64,000 bases of DNA from Ureaplasma sp. (GCA_020024775.1 JAHHTF010000001.1:20542-84541), one strand, 5' to 3'. Numbered from the stretch's first letter, positions 44,722 to 55,822 are shown. Notes: generated by a model from the letters alone, not told the origin. Translations and numbers: made by a program.

Positions 44722-44848
44722 TAATAAAAACTAACCAGCCGAAGCTGGTTAGGTTCATATTAAGAAGGAAAATTATTAATAAAAATGTAAATGTAAAGAA
44801 AAGTTATAATCAAAATAAGATTTAATAAGTTATTTTCTTCTTAATATT
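44722..44848 (-). ncRNA. Candidate small RNA with own promoter and UUCG terminator
   Basis: On the minus strand a TATAAT (44855-44860) precedes about 125 bases that end in a perfect 9-bp hairpin CTAACCAGC-TTCG-GCTGGTTAG (44731-44752) followed by TTTTTATTA, a textbook terminator. The predicted 5' end (44830-44847) is complementary to bases just before the hairpin (44757-44774) over about 17 of 18 positions, so the RNA would fold into a long closing stem. No convincing open reading frame is inside, and no minus-strand gene ends here that would need a terminator. Function and class unknown. Confidence 0.5.
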
Positions 44849-45004
44849 ATTTATATTATATACCAATTTAATAGAAAAATTACTTTTTTATTAAATTTTT
44901 ATTATTTTATTATTGTTTAGTTGGTTTAGATAGAATGCTTCTCATAGGGTTTTCTCATCACAGAAGGAAAACACAACAAGAAAATTCTGAATAACTGTAG
45001 ATAA

Positions 45005-45033
45005 TTTCACCCCCCCCTATTTTGTTATATAAT
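45005..45033 (+). promoter_or_regulatory. Lipoprotein promoter with a C8 tract
   Basis: Eight C residues (45010-45017) lie 10 bases before a TATAAT (45028-45033), 34 bases upstream of the lipoprotein start. The arrangement matches the C7 promoter at 2808 with one more C. A weak TTTCAC forms the possible -35, giving a 17-base spacer here against 16 there. Confidence 0.6.
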
Positions 45034-45067
45034 TATCATGGAAATTTATTTCAAGGAGTAAATATTT

Positions 45068-46054
45068 ATGAAATTAAAATCTAAAATTTTATTAGGGGCT
45101 TTTGCAACAATTTCATTAGCTGCTATTCCAACCACAATTGCATTAACTACTACATCTTGTGGTTCTAGTTCATCTGCTTCAGTTGCAGCAGATGGTAGTG
45201 TGAACGGAAACCCAGATATTATTTATAAACCATCTAGTTTTATTAAAACTAAAATTCCACCACAAACATTAGAACAAATGTATAAATGTTTCAAACTTTC
45301 ATCGCAAATGGATGGTGGTCCTGGTGGTCCTGGAGCTGAAATTATGAAAGACAGTTACAAGGTTGAACTTCTTGATGATGTTCTACAATTAACTCATGAT
45401 GTTACTTTTAAGGATAAAACAGGCACTCAACAACACGAGATAGTTATTGATAAATGTGTATTAACTCCAGACAAAAAATATGGTTTATACACTCATTTAA
45501 TTTCACAACCAACCGACCCAAATGATAATGGTGGAGTTCTTGAACTTTTTACGCTTTTTGATTTAGCTAAATATTTGTTATTTCTATCTAACATAGATAA
45601 AGTTATGCAAGGCAAAGATTATTTTAATCCACCTCAAGTAACTTTCAACCCAAGTCCAACAGTTTGACAACGTTTTGGTGACAAATGAAATTTATTTCAT
45701 TTATTTAATGGTTTTTTAAAAGTTGGTTTAAAAGAAGCAGCTGGTAAAGGTTTAACTACACCATTCTCATCAGGAACAATTGCTTTAAAAGGTTCACAAT
45801 TATTATGTACTATAGAATTTGGTGGAACTGATGCATCAAATAATAAACAAACATTTACAAATGAATATAGATATGAATTAGCACCAAATGCAAGTGGACA
45901 ATATGAATATGGTCTTAAACAAAGCTATGGGGATAATGCAGGTAAAGAAGTGGTATCAAATTTAACATACGATCAACTTGATACAAATCTAAATGGTATT
46001 GATAGAATTGATTGGCCACCTTTAGAAGACAATATACCTAATGTTAATAATTAA
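45068..46054 (+). CDS. Surface lipoprotein
   Basis: 328 residues. The signal peptide is nearly the same as that of the lipoprotein at 2869 and ends IALTTTSC with lipidated Cys at residue 31. A Ser/Ala/Gly linker follows, then a domain without recognised motifs (LEQMYKCFKLSSQMDGGPGG, VELLDDVLQLTHDVTFKD). A WQRFGDKWNLFHLFNGFLKV segment lies near residue 200. Two TGA and one TGG Trp codons occur in it. AAGGAG precedes the start. Its mature part is not obviously related to the other lipoproteins here. Presumed surface-exposed; function unknown. Confidence 0.85.
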
Positions 46055-46056
46055 AT

Positions 46057-46085
46057 TTGGAAATATTTGATAAATATTATATAAT
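46057..46085 (+). promoter_or_regulatory. Promoter of the nusA-infB run
   Basis: TTGGAA (46057-46062), a 17-base spacer, then TATAAT (46080-46085). Predicted transcription start is near 46092, upstream of the hairpin at 46106, so that hairpin would be in the nusA leader. Confidence 0.6.
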
Positions 46086-46105
46086 ATATATAATTTCATA
46101 CTGTG

Positions 46106-46133
46106 AAAGAGAGCTTAAGGGCTCTCTTTATTT
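46106..46133 (+). terminator. Terminator hairpin in the nusA leader (possible attenuator)
   Basis: Perfect 9-bp stem AAAGAGAGC / GCTCTCTTT with a 6-base loop and ATTTT tail. It ends the upstream lipoprotein transcript, but also lies between the best nusA promoter and the nusA start codon at 46150, where it could attenuate transcription. Confidence 0.75.
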
Positions 46134-46149
46134 TATACAAAGGGGTATC

Positions 46150-47496
46150 ATGAAAAAAGAATTAATAAATGAATTAATTAATGAAATTGTTAGATCTTCT
46201 GAAGAAAAGAAGATAGACAAGTATCTTATTAAAGATTACTTAGTAGAAATTATCAAAAGAGTTTACTTGAAAAAATTTGGTGTTGAAAATCTAGTATTTG
46301 ATTTAGACTTAGATAAAAAAACATTAACTAGTTATGTTGCTTTAAATGTTATTGATGATGGTATCGAAGATTATGATGATTTCTTAGAAGTTCCAAAATC
46401 AGATGATTTAATCAAGCATCTAAAACTAAATGTTGGTGATGTATATGAAAAACCATTTGATATTCAAGATTCATTTAATAGACATGAAGTTACACAAATC
46501 TTACAAGGATTCAAACAAAGAATTACTGAAGCCGTAAACAAAGAAATCTATAAAGATTGAAAAGATAAAACTCAACAAATTGTTTATGGTGAAGTTGAAA
46601 AAATGGATAATAACAACGGTGGAGTTTTTGTTAATCTAAGAAAACAATCTGAAGACTTTGTAGCTGGTGAAGACCAAGGAACAACAACAGCATTCTTACC
46701 TTATAAAGAAAGAAACCAAGCTGAGGATTTAATTCCAGGTAGAACATATCCATTCTTAATTCAAGATATTGTTGAACGTTCAAAACTTTGACCAATTGTT
46801 TTATCAAGAAAATCTGATAAGGTTTTAGAATACTATTTAAAAACTATGATTCCTGAAATTGCTGATGGTGAAATTGTTATTACTAAATGTGCTAGAATTG
46901 CTGGATCAAGAGCTAAGGTATTAGTTAAATCAGCTTCAGCTCATATTACTGAACCAGTTGCAATTGCAGTAGGAACTAAAGGAATTAGAATCAAACAAAT
47001 TTCAGATCAAGTAGGACATGAAAAAATTGAAGTAATCAAAGATGAACAAAATGTTTTATTAAATTTAATTTCACTTTGTGGACAAGAAAGAATTAAATCT
47101 ATTGCTTTAAAACTTAATGAAGATAAAACAGAAATTATTTCTTCAATCGTATTTGTTCCAGAAGAAGAATATGTGATGATAATTGGAAAAGGTGGTCACA
47201 ACATTAAATTAATTAATAGATTGTTACCATTCAATGTTGAAGTAAGAAACTATAGTGAATCATCTTCTGCTGAAATCGGTAAAGATTACGATTACTACAC
47301 AACTGAACAAATTCTTGCTAACTATGAAGAGTTAACAAGAAACTTACTTGAAACTCAAAACGTTCCAGTACAACCTAAAATTGAAGTAGACTTACAAACT
47401 CAAGATGAATCAGATTTCAATATGAGTACTGCAGAATACTTAGATGATGAATTCACAGATGACATCAACAAGATTTTAGAAGACGGTGATAAATAG
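46150..47496 (+). CDS. nusA: Transcription termination/antitermination factor NusA
   Basis: 448 residues. An N-terminal polymerase-binding domain is followed by an S1 domain (QQIVYGEVEKMDNNNGGVFV), then KH1/KH2 (VAIAVGTKGIRIKQISDQVG and VMIIGKGGHNIKLINRLLPF). The conserved LSR motif appears as WPIVLSRKSDKVLEYYL. A C-terminal acidic tail replaces the AR repeats of E. coli. NusA modulates pausing, termination and antitermination. AAAGGGG precedes the ATG. It starts the nusA-ylxR-infB-rbfA order of Gram-positives and overlaps ylxR by one base. Confidence 0.95.
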
Positions 47497-47741
47497 TGTT
47501 AAAAAAAGACTTTAATACAAGAAAATGTATTATTTGTAATAAATCTTTTAAAAAACAAAACATGATTCGTTGTTACATACACGATCAAAAAATTTATCAA
47601 AACGATAACATAAAAGAATATAGAGGATTTTACTTTTGTAATGACAAAGAACATCTATTGAAAGTAAAAGAAAAAAAACATCGAATTTTCAAAACAAATG
47701 AGTTTGATGAATCAATGGTTCTATTCTTAGAAAAGAATTAG
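47496..47741 (+). CDS. ylxR: YlxR-family RNA-binding protein
   Basis: 81 residues with the family pattern TRKCIICNKSFKKQNMIR and EYRGFYFCNDKEHL, replacing the usual GRGAY.C. In other Firmicutes the family member binds RNase P or nucleoid. The gene begins with GTG, overlapping the nusA stop by one base, and sits in the conserved slot between nusA and infB; the L7Ae-like gene often present there is missing. Confidence 0.88.
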   Translation: MLKKDFNTRKCIICNKSFKKQNMIRCYIHDQKIYQNDNIKEYRGFYFCNDKEHLLKVKEKKHRIFKTNEFDESMVLFLEKN

Positions 47742-47758
47742 GACAAAAGGAGAATTAG

Positions 47759-49600
47759 ATGGCTAAAGTTACTAAAAAGAATGATACAAGGCAAGCATTA
47801 AACCTTAAGAAAGAATATAAAAAGGTTGATGTAGGTATAAAGAGTGGAACATTCATTTTCACTTCTCCCTTAACTGTAGAAGAGCTTTCTAAGAAAATGG
47901 AAAAATCAACTGCAGCAATCATTACATACTTTTTCAAACTAGGTAAAATGATTAATCTTAATACAATTCTTAATGAAGAACAAATTGGAGAATTATGTAT
48001 TGAGTTTGGATTAGATTTCCAAATTGAAAAAGAAATCAATGAAGAAAACATTTTAGAAAACATTGAATTTAATGATGATGAATCATTACTAGAAACAAGA
48101 CCTCCAATTGTTACAATTATGGGGCATGTTGATCATGGTAAAACAACATTACTAGATTCAATTAGAAAATCTAAAATCACAAAAACAGAAGCTGGTGGTA
48201 TTACACAACATATTGGTGCATATCAAATTCAACACCACAATAATAAAATTACTTTTATTGATACTCCAGGTCACGAGGCTTTCAGTGAAATGAGAGCAAG
48301 AGGGGCTAATGTTACAGATATTGTTGTATTAGTAGTAGCAGCTGATGATGGATTAAAAGCACAAACAGAAGAAGCAATCGACCATGCTAAAGCAGCTGGG
48401 GTTGAAATCATTGTCTTTGTTAATAAAATGGATAAAGAAACAGCAAACCCAGATAAAGTTATTTCCCAACTTTCTGAAAAAGATATTATTGCTGAAGAAT
48501 GAGGTGGTTCAACTGTCTTCATTAAGGGTTCAGCAATTAAAGGTGAAGGGATTGAAGAATTATTAGATGCAATTAATCTAATTGCTGAATTAAAACAATA
48601 CAAAGCCAATAAAAACCGTTTAGGATTTGGAACTGTTCTAGAATCAAACCTTGATAAAGGATATGGTCCAGTTGCAAATATCTTGGTTCAAAACGGTTCT
48701 TTAAGAAAAGGTGACTATCTAGTAATTGGATCAACCTTTGGTAGAGTTAGATTAATGTATAATGATTTATTAGAAGAAGTTGAATGTGCAACACCTTCAT
48801 CACCAGTTAAGATTGCTGGATTAGAAGATGTTCCAGTTGCAGGAGATAAATTCTTAGCTGTAAAAGATGAAAAAGATGCAAAGGATATTGCAACTAAAAT
48901 CAAAAACAAGAAATCAAGATTAGAATGAAACAATTCAATTCTATCTGAAGAACTAAGAGATAAAATTGCTTCAGGAGAACTTAAAAACATTAATATCTTA
49001 GTAAAAGCAGATGTTCAAGGTTCATTAGAAGCAATCAAACAAATGATTCCTAAAATTGAAATTAATGGAGCCCACTTATCTTTAATTAGATCTGCTACAG
49101 GAGCCATCACTGAAACAGATATTAGATTAGCACAAGCTTCAAATGCAATTATTATTGGATTTAACATTAGACCACAAAGAATTATTAAAGACTTAGCGAC
49201 TCAAGTAAATGTTGATATCAAAACATATGATATCATCTATAAAATGAAAGAAGAACTTGAAAACATGCTTAAAGGTTCTTTAGACCCAATCATTGTTGAA
49301 GAAACATTAGGGGAAGCAGAAGTGCAACAAATCTGAAAACACTCAGATATTGGAACAATCTGTGGATGTAAAGTGATTGATGGAAAAATCAAAAGAAATG
49401 CTAAGGTTAGAGTCATCCGTGACGGTGTAGTAATTTATACTTCTGAAATTGCAACATTACAACACAAAAAAGACCAAATTTCTGAATGTACAGTTGGAAA
49501 CGAATGTGGTTTAACAATTAAGAAATTTAACGATGTTAAAGAAGGAGATATACTAGAAGCGTATAGTTTAATTGAAAAACAATACGATGAAGTTAACTAA
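47759..49600 (+). CDS. infB: Translation initiation factor IF-2
   Basis: 613 residues, a short mollicute form without the long N-terminal extension. Residues 1-110 include the IF2 N domain ([20 protein letters not shown]). The G domain shows G1 [34 protein letters not shown]3 [18 protein letters not shown]4 VNKMDK. Domains II-IV follow, with [15 protein letters not shown] and the C-terminal fMet-tRNA-binding C2 domain ([15 protein letters not shown]). It positions fMet-tRNA on the ribosome. AAAGGAG lies before the ATG. Confidence 0.97.
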
Positions 49601-49602
49601 AA

Positions 49603-49950
49603 ATGCCCAGTGAGATACAAATTAGTAGATATGAATCGTTAATTCAAACGATTTTAAATGATACAATTAGATTAGAGTTAGATAATCCAATTGCTAAACA
49701 TGCTGAAATTACTTATGTAAATTTATCTAATGATTTATCATTAGTAAAAGTATATATCAGTTGTTTAGATAGATCAAAAATTGAAAAAGTTTTAGAAGAA
49801 CTTAAAAGAGCTAAAGGGTTCTTAAGAACCAAATTAGCTAAGAGTCTTAAAACTTATAAATGTCCTGAAATCAATTTTTATATTGATGAAACAGTTGACC
49901 GTGTTGAAAAAATAGAACAATTATTTAAAGAGATTAATAAAAAAGGATAA
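49603..49950 (+). CDS. rbfA: Ribosome-binding factor A
   Basis: 115 residues, KH-like fold: ISRYESLIQTILNDTIRLEL, EITYVNLSNDLSLVKVYIS, LKRAKGFLRTKLAKSLK and CPEINFYIDETVDRVEKIEQ, matching RbfA element by element. It aids 30S subunit maturation and 16S 5' processing. It begins two bases after infB. Confidence 0.93.
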   Translation: MPSEIQISRYESLIQTILNDTIRLELDNPIAKHAEITYVNLSNDLSLVKVYISCLDRSKIEKVLEELKRAKGFLRTKLAKSLKTYKCPEINFYIDETVDRVEKIEQLFKEINKKG

Positions 49951-49952
49951 TT

Positions 49953-50720
49953 ATGGAAAAGAATTTAGAATTTTCAAATGGTGAATTAGATCATAATGAT
50001 ACTCAAAATGTTGAGTTTCAAGAAGAAAGCCAAGGTTCATCAGAAGAACAAATCATGGAACCAGATGTGGAACGTGAACCGGTTGATGATTTTGAACATA
50101 TCTATGCTCAACCAGAACCTCAACCATATTCACAACATGAGCCACAATTTGAACCTCAACCTCAACCAGAATTTGAACATCAACCTGAGACTCAATTTGA
50201 ACCTCAACCACAACCTGAACCACAATTTGAACACGAACTAGCAACACAACCAGAAGTTCAATTGGAACCGGTTGTTAATGAACCAATTGAAACACCATTA
50301 CCAACACCAACTAAACCAAAAAAACAAAAAGTTTCAAGTCAATTAGAACAAAGATTATTAAGTACTAAAAAATATAGACAATCATGATGAATCATTTTTG
50401 GTATTACATTATTACTATTAGGATTAACTGCAGTAGTATTAGGATACCAATTCTATCCACACACTGGAGTGGTTGCAGAAAACATGAAACTAAATCATAG
50501 TTTTGCACTTGCTTCACAAGTAATTGTTTATGTTGTGTATGGGGTAGTATTTGCACCTTATCTGTATCTAATGGGTTCTTGGATATCGAACGTCAATAAT
50601 ACATCTAGATCAAAGAATTTTCATATAGCCTTATGGGTAATTTATGCTATATGTTTTATATTAGTATTAATCTCAATCATATTTAGTTTTAGATCAGGAA
50701 TGCTACCTAGTAACTACTAG
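49953..50720 (+). CDS. Membrane protein with Pro/Gln/Glu repeat domain
   Basis: 255 residues. An acidic N terminus is followed by about 55 residues (from about 50 to 110) of imperfect EPQPQPE-like repeats encoded by a slippery CAACCAGAA-type DNA. Then come a Lys-rich linker and three transmembrane helices (IIFGITLLLLGLTAVVLGYQ, ASQVIVYVVYGVVFAPYLYL, LWVIYAICFILVLISIIFSF). Two TGA (Trp) codons are used. Pro/Gln-rich acidic stretches of this kind occur in cytoskeletal attachment-organelle proteins of the M. pneumoniae group, but no homology is claimed. It lies between rbfA and smc. Confidence 0.8.
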
Positions 50721-50764
50721 TTAGTATTTTTGGTTTTTTATGGAAAAAAGAAAGGAATGAGAAT

Positions 50765-53728
50765 ATGCCATTCTTAAAGTCAATTAAAGCTAAAGGTTTC
50801 AAATCCTTTGCCACAGAAATAGTAATCGATTTTAATAAGAATATGACTTCTTTTATTGGACCAAATGGGTCTGGTAAGTCAAACATTGTTGATGCTATTA
50901 AATGAACAATCGGGGAACAATCTGTTAAACAATTAAGAGGGGATGATAAGTCTAATTTAATCTTCATGGGTTCTAAAGATATGGGGCCTGCTAATGAAGC
51001 ATTTGTAGAATTAACATTTGATAACAAAAACAGAATTTTAGACATCGACCGTGATATTGTAACAGTTGCAAGAAAACAAATTAGAAAAAATAATCAAAAC
51101 TTCTATTATTTAAACGGGGAAGAAACTAGATTAAAAGATATCCATGAATTATTCTTGGACACAGGATTATCTAAAGGATCATTAGGGATTATTTCTCAAG
51201 GGACAATTAACTGATTCTCAGATGCTAAACCAGAAGATAGAAAGAAAATCTTCCAAGATGCAGCAGGAATTGGTAAATACTTTAAAAACAAACTTGATTC
51301 ACTTAACTTATTAGATAAATCATCTCAAACATTAGGAATTATTACTAATGATTTGAACAACAAAAGAAAAAGAAAAGATGAACTAGAAAAATTAGTTAAC
51401 AAATATGAATCATTTATTCAAAAAGAAGCTGAATTAAAAGAATTAGAACTTACATTCTTAGCTAAATTTATTGGTTTTAAAAAGCAAGAAATCAATAATC
51501 TAACTGTATCAATCTCAGAAGCGGAAGAAAAGATTAATCAATTAAAATCTCAATCTGATTTTAATGTAAAAAACAATAGTGCATTGTTTGAAAAGATTAA
51601 AGCTAATTCAGATAAGATTTCTCAATTAAATATTAAGATTAGAGAATTACAACAACAAAGAACTGAATTAACTACTAAGATTCAAATCATGAACTCTGAA
51701 TTAGAATCTGATTTGAATTCAGATAACCTTGAAAAAAGATTAGCCGCTTTAGAAGAAATTCTAAAACAATACAAAGTTGAAAAAGCAACTAAAGAAAAAA
51801 TTAATGAGGAATTGATTTCAAAATCTTCTGCATTAGATTCAGAAATAGAACAATTAAAAATCCAAAGACAAGAACTTGGTTCTGAATTAAGTAAAAAAAC
51901 ATTTACATTAAACCAAGCTCAATATGAATTAAAAAACTTGTATTCAATCAAAGAAAACAGTTCAGATAGAGTTGTTAAAGAAATTTTAGCTGTTAGAAAA
52001 AGCTATACAGGAATTGTTGATGCTGTTTCTAATTTGGTTAAAGTAGATAGAAAATATGAATTAGCAATTGGATTAGCTTTATCTAATTCAACTAAATCTA
52101 TTGTTACTTTAAATGAACAAACAGCAATGGATGTAATTTCCTATTTAAAGAAAAACCAAATTGGTAATGCAACATTCTTACCAATCGATAAAGTTAAATC
52201 TAAAAAATTATCTAATGATGTAATTGCTGTTGCTAAAAACCAAAAAGGTTATGTTGATACAGCAAACAACTTAGTTAAGATTGAAGATAAATATAGAATC
52301 ATTGCTGATCACTTATTAGGAAATATTATTATTTCTGAAAACTTAGAATCAGCTACTAAGATTGCTCACATGCTAGATCAAAGATTTAAAATCATCACAT
52401 TAGAAGGTGATATTAAAAATGCAGGTGGTTCAATCTCTGGGGGATTCAGAAGTAATAAAAATGCAGCCATCTTTAATATTGATGAAAAGATTGAAGAACA
52501 ACAAAAATTGGTTGAAACACTAGTATCTGAAGAAAACAACTTAAGAGTTAGTTTAAAAACAATTGAAGGTGATTATGAAGTTAAGATGTCTTTATCTTAC
52601 AGTAATAAATCAACAATTGAAAACAACAAAACAAGTATTAAAACATTAGAAGACAACATTATGATTAATTCTCAATACTATGATGAATTAAAACGTAAAG
52701 TTGCTAAACCTAATGCAAAAGATACTAGAAGTTCAGATTCATTAAAAGGTCAATTAGTTAAAATTGAAAATGAATTAGCTTTATTAGAACCAGAACAAAA
52801 CACATTAGCTGATGTAACTAAAAAGCTAAATGAAGAACATGCATTAAGTAGTGATACTAATAATGCAATTGCAAACCAAATTAATGGATTGATTACTCAA
52901 AAATCAGATTTTGAAACTAAAAAACTTACAATTCAAAATGATATTGATTCTAAATTATCTTATTTAGTTGAAACATATGAAATGTCTGAAGAATTATTAA
53001 TTGCAGATTATTCAAACAAACCAACAATTTATTCAGATATCGAATTACAACAAAAAATCTTGGATATCAAACAAGAAATTAAATCAATTGGTAACATTGA
53101 TAAAAATGTAATTACTGAATATGAAACAATTGCAGAAGAATATGCTCAAAAAGAAAAGGAATATAATGATGCAAAAGATGCAGTAGACCAAATTCAAGGT
53201 ACAATTGAACAATTAGATCATAAAGCTAAAAATGATTTAAAAACTACTGTATTAAACATTAACAAAATTGCACCATCTATCTTCCAAAGATTCTATCCAG
53301 GAGCTGAAGTTGGAACTTGTGAAATTAAGTTCACTGATGAAGAAAACATTTTGGATTCAGGGATTGAAGTTGTTGTTCAACTACCAGGTAAGAAAAGAAT
53401 TAATTTATCTTTATTATCAGGTGGAGAAAAGACTTTGGTTGCATTAACAATTTTATTTGCTATTTTAAAATCAGCAAAATTCCCATTAATTATTTTAGAT
53501 GAAGCTGAAGCTGCACTAGATGAATTAAACGTAGAATTCTTTGCTACTATCATTAAAGAATATTCTTTATCTAACCAATTCTTAATTATTACTCACAGAA
53601 CTGGTACAATGAAAGTAACTGAAGAATTATATGGGGTTACAATGCAAGACCATGGTATTTCTATTGTAATTAAAGATACAATTGAAAACTTCAATAAATA
53701 CTTCAAGGAAGAACATGGAGGTAAATAA
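50765..53728 (+). CDS. smc: Chromosome segregation protein SMC
   Basis: 987 residues, at the short end of the family. The N-terminal head has IKAKGFKSFATEIVIDF and the Walker A SFIGPNGSGKSNIVDAIKW, with LGIISQGTI (Q-loop region). Two long coiled-coil arms flank a hinge (about 420-560, from YTGIVDAVSNLVKVDRKYEL). The C-terminal head carries the ABC signature NLSLLSGGEKTLVALTILFA and Walker B PLIILDEAEAALDE. SMC forms condensin with ScpA/ScpB. ftsY begins two bases later, the smc-ftsY order usual in Firmicutes. Confidence 0.96.
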
Positions 53729-53730
53729 TA

Positions 53731-54789
53731 ATGGCAGGATTTTTTAGAAGACTGTGAAATAAAATTACCGGAAAAAAAGATACTGTTGAACAAATCCAAC
53801 AAAAGAATGAAGAAAACAGAATCTTAAAACAAGACACTAACCAAGAAAAATTCGATGCAGGTTTAAAGAAAACATCATCTGCATTAGAATCAGGGATTAA
53901 TGAATTAGTTAAAAAATACAAAAAGATTGATGATGATTTATATGATTCATTAGAAGAATTATTAATCTCTTATGATATTGGTAGTGTTGCAACTTATAAA
54001 ATCTTAGATGCAATCAAAGAAGAAGTTGTTTATCAAAACGTTACTGATGTAAATCTTATTAAAGAAATTTTCTTAGATAAGATGTTTATTTACTACATCA
54101 ATAACTCAATTATTGATACTGATATCAATTTAAAAAACGACCGTACTAATGTTGTTTTAGTTGTTGGTGTTAATGGTGTTGGTAAAACAACAACAATTGC
54201 AAAGATTACTAATAAGTTTGTTAAAGAAAACAAAAAAGTTTTATTAGTAGCTGCAGATACTTTTAGAGCTGGTGCTGTTGAACAATTAAAAGTTTGAGCA
54301 GAAAGATTAGGAGTAGATATTGTATTGCCCCAATCTGCTAACCAAGACCCGGCTAGTGTAATCTATCAAGGTGTACAAAAAGGATACGAAGAAAAATATG
54401 ATCTTGTTATCTGTGATACATCAGGAAGATTACAGAATAAAACAAACTTAATGAATGAATTGAAAAAGATTTATCAAATCATTGCTAAGTTTGATGAAAC
54501 TGCACCACATGAAACATTATTAGTTTTAGATGCAACAACAGGTCAAAGTGGACTAAACCAAGCAAAAGCTTTTTCAGAAGTTGCAAACATTACTGGAATT
54601 GTTTTAACAAAAATGGATTCAACCTCAAAAGGTGGAATCATCTTTGCTATTAAAGATATGTTTAATATCCCAGTGAAATTCATTGGTTTGGGTGAAACCC
54701 TAGATGACTTAGAAGTCTTTGACCTTCAAACTTTTGTAGATGGTATGTTAACAAACTTTGATGCTTTATTAACAGAAGATGACAAATAA
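53731..54789 (+). CDS. ftsY: Signal recognition particle receptor FtsY
   Basis: 352 residues. A short charged A domain and the helical N domain are followed by the SRP GTPase NG core: VLVVGVNGVGKTTTIAKITN (G1), LLVAADTFRAGAVEQLKVWA, DLVICDTSGRLQNKTNLMNE (G3), GIVLTKMDSTSKGGIIFAI (G4) and KFIGLGETLDDLEVFD. It docks ribosome-SRP complexes at the membrane. TGA codons encode two Trp. It overlaps ylxM by 11 bases. Confidence 0.96.
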
Positions 54790-55087
54790 TCGATTTTATT
54801 TAATTGAATTGTTTGACATTTACAAAGATTTGTTAACTGATAAACAAATTAATTACTTTCAAGATTATTATTTAAATGATTTATCATTGTCAGAACTTGC
54901 AGATATTAATCAAGTGTCTAGAAACGCAGTCTTAGATTCAATTTCTAAAACTGAAAAAATCTTATTAAATTATGAATCTAAATTGCAATTATGCGAGCAA
55001 AAGAAGCAAATTTATGATATTTTAAATAAAAATGATAATATAGAAAGTGTAAAAGAAAAATTAGGATTACTAAGGTTATTTAAATAG
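54779..55087 (+). CDS. ylxM: YlxM-type helix-turn-helix protein (UPF0122)
   Basis: 102 residues. The HTH LTDKQINYFQDYYLNDLSLS plus LADINQVSRNAVLDSISKTE is the UPF0122 signature; the family stimulates SRP GTPases in streptococci and lies in SRP operons. Here it overlaps the end of ftsY by 11 bases, which fits. Confidence 0.9.
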   Translation: MTNNRFYLIELFDIYKDLLTDKQINYFQDYYLNDLSLSELADINQVSRNAVLDSISKTEKILLNYESKLQLCEQKKQIYDILNKNDNIESVKEKLGLLRLFK

Positions 55088-55101
55088 AAAGGAATTATAG
55101 T

Positions 55102-55749
55102 ATGTTATACTCAGGTAAAACAGCTCCTGCTGAAAAATACGATCCAGTTGTTAATAACAATCTAGGACCTGTTACAAGATCAGTAGGACACATTGTATTA
55201 TACGTATTTATCTCAATCATTACTTTATCATTGTTCGGTTGAATTTACTATATTGTTTGAACAAACAAAATGCAAACAGAACAAGTACAAATTAATGAAA
55301 CTGCTTCTAACATTGATATCCAATTACAAAAAAGATTCGATACTTTAACTAAAATGATGGATATTGCAAAACAACACTGTGAATTTGATAAAGAAACTTT
55401 AGAAAACATTACAGCTTTAAGATCTGGAATTACAAACCACACAATGCCAATGACTGAAGCAAATAACATGATGAATAGAGTTTACACAGGATTTAATGCT
55501 TTACAAGAAAACTATCCTATTCTTCAAGCTGATAGATCAATTCAAAGATTAATGAATGAATCAATCTTTATTGAAAAAGAATTAGCTGCATCAAGAAGAC
55601 TATATAACTCAAGAGTTACAATCTTCAACCAAAAAATTTATAACTTCCCATTAAACGTAGTTTTAGCTCCAAAAGGATACCATGGTATTCCAATCTTTGC
55701 AGCAGATGAAGAAGTTAAAAAAGATGTACAAATTAAATTCTGAAACTAA
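55102..55749 (+). CDS. LemA family membrane protein
   Basis: 215 residues. A short N-terminal cytoplasmic segment precedes one transmembrane helix (LYVFISIITLSLFGWIYYIV). A helical bundle follows, with VQINETASNIDIQLQKRFDT, the LemA hallmark (N...D.QL..R.D..P), ending in SRRLYNSRVTIFNQKIYNFP. The LemA family is widespread, but its role is not settled. AAAGGA precedes the start. Probably in the same transcript as ftsY-ylxM; a terminator follows. Confidence 0.92.
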
Positions 55750-55762
55750 GATTTTATATAAG

Positions 55763-55791
55763 ACATTGAACGAAGTGTTCAATGTTTTTTA
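55763..55791 (+). terminator. Terminator after the lemA-like gene
   Basis: Perfect 9-bp stem ACATTGAAC / GTTCAATGT, loop GAAGT, followed by T6. Confidence 0.88.
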
Positions 55792-55805
55792 TTTGCAAAA
55801 CAAAA

Positions 55806-55822
55806 CCTAGCTATTTGCTAGG
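55806..55822 (-). terminator. Terminator after the choloylglycine-hydrolase-like gene
   Basis: Stem CCTAGC / GCTAGG with a 5-base loop and a minus-strand TTTTGTTTTG tail; the gene's stop codon (55811-55813) is part of it. Confidence 0.7.

Noticed and set aside
49996-50247. Alternative reading frames across the Pro/Gln repeat
   Set aside because: They are out-of-frame readings of the same DNA repeat with no start signals.
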